Shown piece after piece: positions 17,479 to 27,700 of a stretch of 64,000 bases of DNA. The stretch comes from Niastella caeni. Lineage in GTDB: Bacteria; Bacteroidota; Bacteroidia; Chitinophagales; Chitinophagaceae. The position numbers were made by a program, and so were the translations under genes. The notes under the pieces are model-generated. The model saw nothing but the letters and a program-made list of their open reading frames with translations, did no database searches and was not told where the DNA came from. Location of the stretch: the NCBI RefSeq assembly GCF_004834005.1, contig NZ_STFF01000008.1, positions 1-64,000 of the forward strand. The letters are read 5' to 3'. Positions within the stretch are counted from its first letter, which is position 1. Each line of letters opens with the position of its first letter.

Positions 17479-18750
17479 TCAGATTTTTATTGTCAGCACC
17501 TCATCAATACGGGTGGTATAACAGGGTGAAAGTTTTAATTGGCGCAATTTCCACCGAGTACTGAAGCCCTGCAGGGCAAACCGAACGGCATCTTTCCCAA
17601 ACGATCTGTTCACCACGTCTACCACATTCATCAACTTCGAATTTCGGACCCTGTTTTCTTTATCAAAGATATTATATTGTACTTCAGCGGCCGGTATCAA
17701 TTCCATGGCTGTACAACCCGTTTTGTTGTAATTGTAACCGGGCCGGTAAATGGTTTCAAGGCCCTTCCTGGCATAACGGATCAGCTCATTGGTGCTATTG
17801 GTAGCCTCCGGCAGGTGAATGGTCAAAGAACGAAAGTATTGCGGCTCGTTGCTGCGGTGGGCATTGGTTTGCACAAAGATCTGGATGGTATTGGTAGCCA
17901 ATTGCTCACTGCGTAGCTTAGCTGCTACCATGGCGGTAAAATTGGCCAGCGCTTCCATCACCTCATTTTTTTCACTCAGCACCTTGCCAAATCCACGGGC
18001 AACACATACCATTTTCTTTTTTGGCGGCATATCTTCAAAAGCAATGCACGAGGTGCCTTTCAGCTCGTTGTACATGCGCTGGCCCATTACCGACATATTC
18101 TTTCTGACCCATTCTTCAGGCGCCCGGCTAACATCCCAGGCTGTATTAAATCCATGGCGGGTAAGCAATTTCGTATATTGGCCTCCGATACCCCAGATGT
18201 CTTTTACCGGTGTGTTTTTTAATGCGTGTTCCATTTGCTGCATCGTGTCAATGCAATACACACCTAATTGCTTATTCCTTTTCTTTACCAACCGGTTGGC
18301 TATTTTCGCCAGGGTTTTTGAAGGCGCTATACCAATGGAAACCGGAATGCCTGTGTGTTGCATTACGGTGTTGCGGATGGTATGGGCATAGTCGGTCAGG
18401 TTGTGCTGCCGGAATGCAGTGAGATTTAAAAAAGCTTCATCAATGGAATACACTTCCAGTTGATCGGCAAATTGCGAAAGGGTTGTCATGACCCGGTCGC
18501 TCAGATCGCCATACAGGGTATAGTTGGAAGAAAAAACTGATACGTTGTGTTGTTGCAGGATCGATTCAATAAGAAAGGAGGGCGCGCCCATTTCGATGCC
18601 CAGTTCTTTGGCCTCATCAGAGCGCGCAATCACACACCCGTCGTTATTGCTCAATACCACGATGGGTTTGTTATGCAGCCGGGGCTGGAAAAGCCGTTCG
18701 CATGATGCATAAAAATTGTTACAGTCAACCAACGCAATCATTTTTTTCAT
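17479..18750 (-). CDS. umuC: Y-family DNA polymerase UmuC (Pol V catalytic subunit)
   Basis: About 423 aa. The Y-family catalytic acids are visible in MIALVDCNNFYASCERLF and YSIDEAFLNL. Helix-hairpin-helix-like VKDIWGIGGQYTKLL, the little-finger region, and a C-terminal DUF4113-like tail (RNSKLMNVVDVVNRSFGKD, then ARFALQGF-type) follow. It copies across damaged bases with low fidelity. I start it at ATG 18750 (MKKMIALVD); 18741 and 18765 are alternatives. The start overlaps the upstream umuD' gene, indicating translational coupling. Confidence 0.93.
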   Translation of the reverse strand: MKKMIALVDCNNFYASCERLFQPRLHNKPIVVLSNNDGCVIARSDEAKELGIEMGAPSFLIESILQQHNVSVFSSNYTLYGDLSDRVMTTLSQFADQLEVYSIDEAFLNLTAFRQHNLTDYAHTIRNTVMQHTGIPVSIGIAPSKTLAKIANRLVKKRNKQLGVYCIDTMQQMEHALKNTPVKDIWGIGGQYTKLLTRHGFNTAWDVSRAPEEWVRKNMSVMGQRMYNELKGTSCIAFEDMPPKKKMVCVARGFGKVLSEKNEVMEALANFTAMVAAKLRSEQLATNTIQIFVQTNAHRSNEPQYFRSLTIHLPEATNSTNELIRYARKGLETIYRPGYNYNKTGCTAMELIPAAEVQYNIFDKENRVRNSKLMNVVDVVNRSFGKDAVRFALQGFSTRWKLRQLKLSPCYTTRIDEVLTIKI

Positions 18751-19102
18751 ATTTATACTTGACAACCACTGCTGTTACAACGCCCCACACCTGCATATTC
18801 ATTTCTTCAGTGACTACCAATGGCTTATATAACGGATTTTCGGGATGGAGCACCAGGGATTTGCGGGTTTGAACAATGCGGCGTACGGTAAATTCTCCGT
18901 TTATCACTGCCAGCACGATCATACCGCTGGCGGGTTTAATAGACCGGTCAACCACCAGCAGGGAGCCATGCGGCATGCAGGCATTGATCATACTATCGCC
19001 AGAAACACGGAAATAAAAAGTAGCGGTAGGGTGTTGAACCAGGTATTGCGACAATTCTATCACCTCCTCCTGGTAATCTTTTGCCGGAGACGGAAAACCC
19101 AT
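18725..19102 (-). CDS. umuD: UmuD'-like Pol V accessory subunit lacking the autocleavage arm
   Basis: A 125-aa protein beginning M-GFPSPAKDY. E. coli UmuD is cleaved before GFPSPAADY, so this gene encodes the processed UmuD' form directly. An in-frame TAG lies 11 codons upstream with no ATG between, so no longer version is available. Ser37 (GDSM) aligns with catalytic Ser60, but the residue aligned with catalytic Lys97 is Arg74 (GEFTVRR against GEFTVKK). Both the cleavage site and the Ser-Lys dyad are therefore missing. It should pair with UmuC as an active Pol V without RecA-stimulated self-cleavage; that consequence is inference. Divergent from the HTH gene at 19407. Confidence 0.92.
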   Translation of the reverse strand: MGFPSPAKDYQEEVIELSQYLVQHPTATFYFRVSGDSMINACMPHGSLLVVDRSIKPASGMIVLAVINGEFTVRRIVQTRKSLVLHPENPLYKPLVVTEEMNMQVWGVVTAVVVKYKYEKNDCVG

Positions 19103-19124
19103 AATTATTTGTTTGATTGCCCTA

Positions 19125-19170
19125 CAAAAATACTAAGAATATTAGTACATTTGTACTAAGAAATTTAGTG
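19125..19170 (-). promoter_or_regulatory. umuD' promoter embedded in a four-half-site operator
   Basis: On the plus strand TACTAA-N5-TTAGTA-N6-TACTAA-N5-TTAGTG runs from 19131 to 19170, giving two N5-spaced palindromes. The inner halves form a further 16-bp palindrome TTAGTACA..TGTACTAA. On the minus strand TATTTTTG (19125-19132) fits the -7 consensus and overlaps the first half-site, 23 bp from the umuD' ATG. A bound repressor would cover the promoter. By position it is an SOS-type control site, but it is unlike the E. coli LexA box. Confidence 0.75.
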
Positions 19171-19406
19171 GATAACTTTATCGTTTTGGAGATCCGCTTT
19201 CTTTTTTACAAAGTGTAATCAGGGGATGATTTTGGTAAAATGCAGATGCTGAGTGGGTTTGGTAACAAACGTTATTCGCATGATCACTGTACCGATCGTA
19301 ACAAAAATAGTTATGACAATATCAAAAAAAAGAACGTGTTGTAACAAAGAAAGTACGAACCATCCTTTATGCAATTTCAATTGAATTTGTTTTTTTTCTT
19401 TGGTAC

Positions 19407-19700
19407 ATGGAAAAAGATCCACGATATAAAGCTGTAAAAATTTTGATTGAAGGGAGACATATAACCGAATTCAAGGAAATCTTTACCCATGTTCCAAAAA
19501 CTATTATGGCTCACGACCTGGGTACTAACAATAACCGAATGACACGATTGATCTCAAACGTTGAACAATTCACGTTAGCAGACCTGTACAAGATCAGTGA
19601 TCTGTTGGATGTGGATTATAAGACGATTTTTACATTGGCACACACGCAGCATTTCGGTAACGACAAAAGGGGTAAAAAAAACCTGAACCGGAACACCTGA
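19407..19700 (+). CDS. Small helix-turn-helix (XRE-like) protein
   Basis: A 97-aa protein. The middle, HVPKTIMAHDLGTNNNRMTRLISNVEQFTLADLYKISDLLDVDYKTIFTLA, has the helical pattern of a Cro/C1-type HTH with a degenerate core (the quoted span covers residues about 28-79). A basic tail GKKNLNRNT ends it. It is divergent from the umuD' operon and about 240 bp from the operator, so it is a candidate regulator of that operon. No enzymatic motif is seen. The HTH assignment is by pattern only. Confidence 0.65.
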   Translation: MEKDPRYKAVKILIEGRHITEFKEIFTHVPKTIMAHDLGTNNNRMTRLISNVEQFTLADLYKISDLLDVDYKTIFTLAHTQHFGNDKRGKKNLNRNT

Positions 19701-19795
19701 TCAGCAATGGTAGCGGTTATCCTATTCGTTCTCGCCTTATCCTTTCAATAAAACTCCTCCCAAGTCAAAAAATGATTAGTAGCCCGGAGGGGTAT

Positions 19796-19827
19796 AAGGG
19801 TCATCCTGGTTAGCTGGGATGGCCCTT
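19796..19827 (+). terminator. Stem-loop downstream of the HTH gene
   Basis: An 11-bp stem with one G-T pair, AAGGGTCATCC / GGATGGCCCTT, closes a 10-nt loop and is followed by TATATTTC. The weak T tract makes it a possible rather than certain terminator. Confidence 0.5.
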
Positions 19828-19880
19828 TATATTTCGGGCAACGTGAAACGTGAAAGGCTTATGCCCGGGGCTCATAATTA

Positions 19881-20027
19881 GCAATTAGCAATTAGCAATG
19901 GGCAATGGGCAATGGGCAATGGGCAATGGGCAATGGGCAATGGGCAATGGGCAATGGGCAATGGGCAATGGGCAATGGGCAATGGGCAATGGGCAATGGG
20001 CAATGGGCAATGGGCAATGGGCAATGA
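19881..20027. repeat. Perfect heptanucleotide tandem repeat, (GCAATGG)18
   Basis: Two GCAATTA units (19881-19894), eighteen perfect GCAATGG units (19895-20020) and a final GCAATGA form 21 consecutive heptamers. Because 7 is not a multiple of 3 and the units lack stops, all frames stay open here and give spurious repetitive ORFs on both strands. The array lies 88 bp past the stop of the hybrid sensor gene (minus strand). Confidence 0.95.
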
Positions 20028-20114
20028 ATTTTTGGGCAGCGCAAGATCGATTATTATTTTCAAAACTCGCGAACTATTCACCATTCACCATTGACCAACA
20101 CATCACTCACCCTG

Positions 20115-23100
20115 TTAAGCCCTGCGTTTCGCTTTTATAACGTTAATAGCCCATTTTTTCAGCAACAGCACCAAATCATCAAGATCTACCGGTTTGCTTA
20201 AATAATCGTTCATGCCTATGTGCAGGCACTCTTCTTTATCTTCCTGCATCGCATTGGCCGTCATGGCAATGATCACTGGTTGTGTTCCATAGGTTTCCCT
20301 GATGATGCGTGTGGCCTCCAGTCCATCCATTTCAGGCATTTGAACATCCATCAATATTACATCATACGATTTTTGCTGCATCTTCTCCAGTACCTGTTCG
20401 CCATTATCGGCTATTTCAAATTGATAGCCCAGTTTATTTAGTATGGCCGTGGCAACTGCCTGGTTGAATGGATTGTCTTCTGCCAGTAATATTTGCAGGG
20501 GGAATTGTTCAGCAAAGTCGGCCTGTAGTACATTTGGGTTGCTGGTTTCTTTTTCAGTCACCACGTTCATCGCATTGCTAAAGGTGTTTAAGATGTATTT
20601 AAACAAGGCCTGTTGTTTAATTGGCTTTGTTAATACAAAACTGAACAGGTCGCGATGTTCTTTGCTCAGATCATCGCCTACTGAACTCAACAGCATTATA
20701 GGAAGCTTGGGATAAAGGCTGCGAATTTGTTCGGCTAACTCAATACCCGACATTTCGGGCATGTGCATATCGGTTAACACCAGGTCAAAATGCTGATTAC
20801 TGTTCAGTATATCCAATGCCTGCTGGCCCGATGCTGCCAGGGCTGGTTGCAGTCGCCATTCTTCCAGTTGCATTTTCAATATTTTTCTATTGGTGGCATT
20901 ATCATCTACAATCAAGATCCGTTTGCCGGCAATATCATTTGCATTAACTAAAGTTTCATCAGTTATTTCCTTGCAGGCGGTTTTGGCAGCAATGGTAAAC
21001 GCAAAAACGGAGCCTTTGCCTGGCTTACTTTCTACTTCAATATACCCGCCCATCAACCGGATGAGTTTTTCGCAAATGACAAGCCCCAGACCGGTGCCAC
21101 CGTATTTACGGGTAGTAGATGAGTCAACCTGCGAGAATGCCTTGAACAATCGTTCGAGCTTGTCTTTGGGGATACCAATACCTGTATCACGTACTTCAAA
21201 TCCTAATTGCACCGTATTGTCTTCCTGCAATTTCATCAGGTACACACGAACAAATACTTCGCCTTTATGGGTGAATTTAATGGCATTGCCCACCAGGTTG
21301 ATCAGGATCTGCCGCAGGCGGGTGGTGTCGCCGGTTATGTAATGCGGAACATTGCATTCGATCTGGTAAACAAGGTCGAGCCCGATTTGTGCTGCTTTTG
21401 GCGCAAACATATCAAGTACTTCTTCAATGCAAATACGCAGGTTAAATTCTTTTTCTTCCAGTTCCATTTTCCCCGACTCGATCTTGGAAAAGTCAAGGAT
21501 ATCATTAATAACAGTAAGCAGGTTTTCACCACAGGTTTGAATGGTTTCTGTATAAGAGCGCTGTTCTTCGTTGAGGCTGGTTTGTGCCAGCAGTGATGCC
21601 ATGCCAATTACCCCGTTCATGGGTGTACGTATTTCATGGCTCATGGTAGCAAGGAAGATACTCTTGGCTTTATTGGCCTGCTCAGCTTCGGCCCGGGCTC
21701 TTTCCGCGTCTTCACGCGCACTGCGTTCTTCATTAATAGATTTTCCCAGTTGCTGCGTACGTTCCTGCACCAATATTTCCAGGGCTGCGTTTTTTGCTTT
21801 AATACTTCGAACCCGATAGCGATATATAAACAGCACGCCGGCAATAACGCCGATGCCGATGAGCAATTTAAACCACAGGGTTAGCCAGAAGGGCGGCAGT
21901 ATAATAAGTTGAAGGGAGGTTGTTTGCGTGCTCCATTCTCCTTCAGTATTCAGTCCTTTTACTTCCAGGATATAATTCCCCGGATCAAGGTTGGTGTATG
22001 TGGCTGAATGCCTGGTACCGATGTAGTTCCAGTCTTTATCGAACCCCATTAACCGGTAAGCATATTGTCTTTTCTCTTTACTGGTATAATTGAGCGAAAC
22101 AAAATCGAACGAAATAACCGAGCTGTTATAGGACAATACAATTTTTTTTGTTTCGCTGATAGATTGGGTGAGCGGCGAGTTTGGGTTAAGCGCATCTGCA
22201 ACAGGCACTTCTTTATTAAAGATCTGAAAACCTGTAAAGATCAGCGGTGCGTCATATATTTCCTGGTGAATGCTGTTGGGGGAGAATTCATTAAATCCGT
22301 TCACGCCGCCAAAATACATATGGCCCGAACGGCTTTTTAGCGCAGAAGTACCTGAAAATTCATTTGATTGTAACCCATCTGCTGCAGAAAACTTTTTACA
22401 GGCTTTCGTGATGGGGTTAAACCGGCAGATACCATTATTCGTGCTGAGCCATAAATTGCTTTTGCTGTCTTCCGTTATACCATAAATAATATTCCCCGAC
22501 AATCCATCGCGCATCGTGTAAACAGTGAACCGCCGGGTGGTTGGATTATAACAGTTCAAACCGAAATGGGTACCGATCCAGATATTTTTAAATTTATCTT
22601 CAAAGATGTATGTGATCTGGTTACTGCTAATGCTATTGCTGTGGTCATTGTGCATAAAGCGGGTAAAGATGCCTGTTTTTTTGTCTAACAGGTTAAGGCC
22701 GCCTTCAAAAGTGCCAACCCAGATATAACCCCTGCTATCCTGACGTATGTGCACAACGCGATCACTGCTAAGACTGTTCTGGTTGGTGCTGTCGTGCCGG
22801 TAGTTGGTAAAGCGGCCTGTTTGTATATTATATTTATCTAATCCATAACCGTAGGTGCCAATCCACATTTCTTTATCTGCATCCTGGGAAATGGCGCAAA
22901 TATTATTTCCACAGAGGCTATTGGCAATTGCGGTTTCATGCTTTAAGTGCTTGTACGTGTTGTTCTTTGTATTGTATATGGTAATGCCTTCGCCATACGA
23001 GCCCATCCAGATATTGTCATCCATGTCGCCATATAAACTAATGATCACATCACCGCAGATGCTGTTGGTATTGCCTTTTTTATGCGCATACCGGGTAAAT

Positions 23101-24305
23101 TGTTTGGTGCGTGGGTTGAACCGGTTCAAGCCCCCGCCATCAGTTCCCAACCAGATATCGCCGTCAGTTCCTTCACAAATACCTAACAATTTATTATGGC
23201 TAAGGCTGTTGGGCAAACTGCTGTGCCGGTAGTGAACAAACTTGTTAAACCCTTTACTATATAAATTAATGCCGCCGTTGTAAGTACCTACCCACATATT
23301 TCCCTGCCTGTCTTTGTAAACTGAATAAATGGAGTTGTTGGTGAGGCTCTGGTCGTCGATATCATCCTGCGTGTAGGTAGTGAAAATGCCAGTTTGCGGG
23401 TTAAGAATGCTCAACCCGCCGTTTTCGGTTCCCACCCAGATGTTGTGGGCATCGTCTTCTGCCAGGGCAAATACTACATTAATTGGTAAGCTGTTACAGT
23501 TGGCAGGATCGTTTTTAAAGTGGCGAAAGCCACCTTTGTCATTTTCCAATACGTTCAACCCGCCGCCGAGGGTCCCAATCCACAAGCGATGATTGCTGTC
23601 CTCAAAAATTCTGCAAACCGTATTGCTCGACAAAGAAGCATCGTCTTTGGGATTATGCTGGAATCGCATAAACACGCCTGTCTTTTTATCAAATAGATTT
23701 AATCCATTCCGTAAGGTGCCGATCCACAAACGTTTGCGGCTGTCTTCATAGATCGCATTAATGAAATTATCGCTTACGCTATTGGGGTCGTTCTTATTGA
23801 ATACATATTTTGTGATCTGGTTGGTGTTGGGGTCAAGCCTGTTCAGGCCGCCGGTTTGGGTGCCGATCCACAAAATGCCATCCGTGTCAAACTGAAGGGA
23901 AGTGATAAAATTATCTCCAATGCTGTTGGCATTCTGTGTATTATGCGTGTAGTGGGTAAATGTTCTTTTGTTTCTGTTGAACCGGTTAACTCCACCGCCA
24001 TAGGTACCGATCCAGATGTTCCCTTTATTATCCTCAGCAATGCTTTTGATAAAATTATGACTGAGACTGTTGGTGTCGGTTGCATTTTTTTTAAATACGG
24101 TGAACCTGTATCCGTCGTAAGAGTTTATGCCATCTTTTGTGCCAAACCACATAAAGCCTCTGCTGTCTTGTAAAATACAGGTCACATTACTTTGTGAAAG
24201 CCCATCATTTATGCCCAGGTGTTCAAATCGTATTTGTTGTTGTGAAAAGGCAACAAAACAATTGCACGGCAAGATCAACAGCAACAAACAAACTAAAGCT
24301 TTCAT
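20115..24305 (-). CDS. Hybrid two-component sensor kinase with two receiver domains (PUL regulator type, no AraC domain)
   Basis: A 1396-aa protein. A signal peptide (1-21) is followed by two seven-bladed-type reg_prop beta-propeller arrays (about 25-680, with repeated IWIGT.GGGLNRF patterns), a Y_Y_Y domain (about 735-800) and one membrane helix (about 806-828). A coiled coil leads to HisKA with H890 (MSHEIRTPMNG), then HATPase (NLVGNAIKFTHKG, DTGIGIP, GTGLGL). Receiver 1 has D1179 (VLTDMHMPEMSG) and receiver 2 has D1320 (VILMDVQMPEMDG). The extracellular part resembles HTCS proteins that sense oligosaccharides. Unlike classical HTCS there is no C-terminal AraC DNA-binding domain, so phosphate must pass to a separate regulator not seen beside it. 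Divergent from susC1. Confidence 0.93.
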   Translation of the reverse strand: MKALVCLLLLILPCNCFVAFSQQQIRFEHLGINDGLSQSNVTCILQDSRGFMWFGTKDGINSYDGYRFTVFKKNATDTNSLSHNFIKSIAEDNKGNIWIGTYGGGVNRFNRNKRTFTHYTHNTQNANSIGDNFITSLQFDTDGILWIGTQTGGLNRLDPNTNQITKYVFNKNDPNSVSDNFINAIYEDSRKRLWIGTLRNGLNLFDKKTGVFMRFQHNPKDDASLSSNTVCRIFEDSNHRLWIGTLGGGLNVLENDKGGFRHFKNDPANCNSLPINVVFALAEDDAHNIWVGTENGGLSILNPQTGIFTTYTQDDIDDQSLTNNSIYSVYKDRQGNMWVGTYNGGINLYSKGFNKFVHYRHSSLPNSLSHNKLLGICEGTDGDIWLGTDGGGLNRFNPRTKQFTRYAHKKGNTNSICGDVIISLYGDMDDNIWMGSYGEGITIYNTKNNTYKHLKHETAIANSLCGNNICAISQDADKEMWIGTYGYGLDKYNIQTGRFTNYRHDSTNQNSLSSDRVVHIRQDSRGYIWVGTFEGGLNLLDKKTGIFTRFMHNDHSNSISSNQITYIFEDKFKNIWIGTHFGLNCYNPTTRRFTVYTMRDGLSGNIIYGITEDSKSNLWLSTNNGICRFNPITKACKKFSAADGLQSNEFSGTSALKSRSGHMYFGGVNGFNEFSPNSIHQEIYDAPLIFTGFQIFNKEVPVADALNPNSPLTQSISETKKIVLSYNSSVISFDFVSLNYTSKEKRQYAYRLMGFDKDWNYIGTRHSATYTNLDPGNYILEVKGLNTEGEWSTQTTSLQLIILPPFWLTLWFKLLIGIGVIAGVLFIYRYRVRSIKAKNAALEILVQERTQQLGKSINEERSAREDAERARAEAEQANKAKSIFLATMSHEIRTPMNGVIGMASLLAQTSLNEEQRSYTETIQTCGENLLTVINDILDFSKIESGKMELEEKEFNLRICIEEVLDMFAPKAAQIGLDLVYQIECNVPHYITGDTTRLRQILINLVGNAIKFTHKGEVFVRVYLMKLQEDNTVQLGFEVRDTGIGIPKDKLERLFKAFSQVDSSTTRKYGGTGLGLVICEKLIRLMGGYIEVESKPGKGSVFAFTIAAKTACKEITDETLVNANDIAGKRILIVDDNATNRKILKMQLEEWRLQPALAASGQQALDILNSNQHFDLVLTDMHMPEMSGIELAEQIRSLYPKLPIMLLSSVGDDLSKEHRDLFSFVLTKPIKQQALFKYILNTFSNAMNVVTEKETSNPNVLQADFAEQFPLQILLAEDNPFNQAVATAILNKLGYQFEIADNGEQVLEKMQQKSYDVILMDVQMPEMDGLEATRIIRETYGTQPVIIAMTANAMQEDKEECLHIGMNDYLSKPVDLDDLVLLLKKWAINVIKAKRRA

Positions 24306-24701
24306 AAGGATCTGTATCCTGGGGTTTGGGACCCGTGATGGTTTTATTTAATGGCCTGAATTTCAGGTCTTATAAAACGTGCGATCACCTTGTTTTGTAT
24401 AGGGCTGATTGATGAATTACAGCAAATAAAGGCTTGCATGGAAGGAGGTACGTACTATTTTGTATTCTGTGAAAAAATGATTTGCATTTAAAGGTTTGAA
24501 AAGAGGGTAGAAGCATAATGTAAAACACTTATTGCATGTAAGAAGAAGTTGAACATTTATTAAAGTGTTATCTGAAAAGCAGTACTAAGGTGGTGTTTTA
24601 TTATTGTTAATTAAGTTTAATACAATGCTAATGTAAGGATATAGGTTAGTGTGGGTTGTTGGTAATTTGGTTTTTAATAATTGCTGCCAAAACTAACGAT
24701 T
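24306..24701. other. Divergent control region between the hybrid sensor and susC1
   Basis: About 395 bp of AT-rich DNA that must hold promoters for both directions. I see no exact TAnnTTTG element. TAATTTGG at 24664 is a near match 38 bp before the susC1 start. No ORF is credible. Confidence 0.5.
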
Positions 24702-27700
24702 ATGAAATTATCTTGCCCCGCATTAACGAGGTGGATTGCAGTGCTTTGCTGCTTATTATCCACTACTTACGGCGTGTTTGCCCAGTCGCCTCTCGCATAT
24801 ACAACATTTTCCAAACAATCACCTGTTGCTCATCTTTATCCTGCTTACACTACCTATGTTAGTAGTGAAGTGCGGGGAACGGTTACCGACTCTTCCGGAG
24901 CTTTACCGGGTGTTTCGGTTTTCGTTAAAGGCCAACCTGGCATTGGAACAACTACCGATCTGAACGGGAAATATCTGTTAACAGTTCCAAACGACAACAC
25001 AGTGCTGGTATTTTCAATGGTGGGCTTCGATAATCAGGAAATACCTGTGAAAAACAAAGAAGTGATCAATGTGCAATTGAAGCGGGCTTCCAATTCATTA
25101 AATGACGTGGTGGTAGTAGCTTATGGTAAGCAAAAGAAACGGGATATTATTGGTTCCGTTACAACGATCAGTCCCGAAGAATTAAAAGTTCCTTCCAGTA
25201 ACCTGACTACTGCATTAGCAGGCCGGTTGGCAGGTATTATTGCTTATCAAACAACGGGCGAACCCGGACAGGACAATGCGCAGTTCTTTATTCGCGGGGT
25301 AACCACCTTTGGTTATAGATCCTCCCCGCTTATTTTAATTGATGGCGTAGAGTACACCGCAACTGACCTGGCCCGTATTCAGCCAGACGATATCGCCAGT
25401 TTTTCCATTATGAAAGATGCAACGTCAAGCGCTTTGTATGGAGCGCGGGGCGCCAATGGGGTTATATTGGTAACTACCAAAGAAGGAAAGCAGGGCAAAG
25501 CAAAAGTGTATATCCGGTTTGAAAATTCTGTTTCGCAACCTACAAAAAACATTGAGCTGGCTGATCCGGTTACTTATTTGAAGTTGCACCAGGAATCGGT
25601 ATTAACGCGCAATCCTTTGGCGCCGCTGCCTTATTCTCAAAGCAAGATCGATTATACCGAGCTGGGTGTAAATAAAGATATGTTCCCAGCGGTTGACTGG
25701 ATGAACATGTTGTTCAGGGAGCGGGCTACTAACCAGCGCGGTAATTTCAGTGTAAGCGGTGGCGGACAGATCGTGAATTATTTTCTGGCAGGTTCCTTTG
25801 TGCAGGATAATGGTATTTTAAGAGTAGACAAACGAAATAATTTTAATAGCAACATCAACCTGAAGACGTATAGTTTGCGTTCTAACGTAGGGTTGAAGGT
25901 TACCCGCACAACTGATGTGATGGTTAGGTTATACGGTACTTTCGATGATTATAATGGCCCTGTAGATGGTGGCACGGGTTTGTATAGAAAAGTGATGCGA
26001 ACGAGCCCGGTTTTATATCCCGCTTATTATCCGGTTGATGAAGAACACCGGTTTGTGAACCATATCATGTTTGGCAATTTTGACAAGGGCAATTATGTGA
26101 ATCCGTATGCCGATATGGTTTCGGGATATAAAGACTATAACAAGTCGTTGATGTCGGCGCAGTTTGAATTGCGGCAGGACCTTTCATTTGTAACCCCCGG
26201 ATTGGCGGTACGCGCGTTTACCAATATCAACCGGGCCTCTTATTTTGATGTATCGCGCAGCTATAATCCGTTTTATTACACCGCCACCAGTTATGATAAA
26301 TATGCCAACACCTACCAGTTAATGGTGATCAATCCCGACCAGGTAGGTGCAGGTGCAGTGCCGCAGGGCGGAACAGATTATTTAGGCGCTCCCGTTGGCG
26401 GTGATAAAACCGTAACCTCTAATTTTTATTTTGAAGGAGCTGCCAATTACACCCGCACTATTGACCAACACGGGCTGAGCGGATTACTGGTTGTTACAGC
26501 CCGTAGCAGACAGGATGGCGATACAAAGACGTTACAAAAGTCGCTGCCTTATCGCAACATGGGTGTTTCTGGCAGGGCTACCTATAATTTCGACGGCCGG
26601 TATTATGCAGAGTTCAACTTTGGGTATAATGGCTCGGAGCGGTTTTACAAGACCGAACGATTCGGGTTCTTCCCATCTGTGGGTATGGCCTGGTATGTTT
26701 CTAATGAAAAATTCTTCGAACAATATAAATCAACTATCAATAAATTAAAGCTCAGGGCAACTTATGGTCTGGTAGGAAATGATGAAATAGGAAGCCCGGA
26801 TGATCGGTTTTATTATTTGTCGGATGTGAACTTAAACAGCGGCACAAATAATCCGGCGTTTGGTACCGACGGACGTTATACCCGCAATACGATCGCCATA
26901 AACCGGTACGAGAACAGGAATATAACCTGGGAAACATCGAGGAAGGCAAACTATGCCATGGAATTAAGTTTGTTTGGAAAGTTGGATGTCGTTGCAGAAT
27001 ATTATACCGAGAAGCGCTATAACATCCTGATGGGGCGCACCTACATTCCATATACATTGGGTTTGCAGGTTGACCTTGATAATAATCCGCCCAAAGCAAA
27101 TGTGGGCGAGGCCTCGGGAAGTGGCGTTGATATTTCGGTTGAGTACCTGCAAAATTTTGGAAAAGACTTTCTTATACAGGCCCGCGGTAATTTTACCTAT
27201 GCGCGCAGCCGGCTCGATAAAAATGAATCGCTGCAATATGGAGATGATCTGTATTACCTGAACAGGATCAATTACCCGATATCACAGCCCTGGGGTTATA
27301 TTGCAGAGCGATTGTTTGTTGACGATGACGAAGTTAAAAATTCACCCGCTCAAACTTTTGGCGATTACAAAGGCGGCGACATTAAGTACCGTGATGTAAA
27401 TGCTGATGGAGTAGTGGATAAGCTGGACATGGTACCGATCGGTTTTCCTACCACGCCTGAGATTACTTATGGATTTGGTCTCTCTGCCAAATATAAAGGA
27501 CTTGATTTTTCCACCTTTTTCCAGGGAACTGCCCGCCGCTCATTCTGGATAGACACCAGAGCAACTGCTCCGTTTGTTTCATATCGTTATAGGGCAGATG
27601 AACTTTCCGGCTATATTCTCCAAAACCAGTTGTTAAAAGCTTATGCAGATGATCACTGGTCGGAGGAGAACCGGAATTTATATGCTTTATGGCCTCGTTT

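Noticed and set aside
19219..19422. A 67-aa minus-strand membrane-like ORF between umuD' and the HTH gene
   Set aside because: The hydrophobic pattern comes from AT-rich DNA; it overlaps the start of the HTH gene and has no start signal or family features.
19878..20140. Repetitive proteins on both strands across the GCAATGG tract
   Set aside because: The frames exist only because the heptamer contains no stop codon; there is no start context, no non-repeat domain, and opposite strands are equally open.
20115..20300. An AraC DNA-binding domain at the end of the hybrid sensor
   Set aside because: The C-terminus ends with the second receiver (SKPVDLDDLV) and a short basic tail; no HTH helices follow before the stop.
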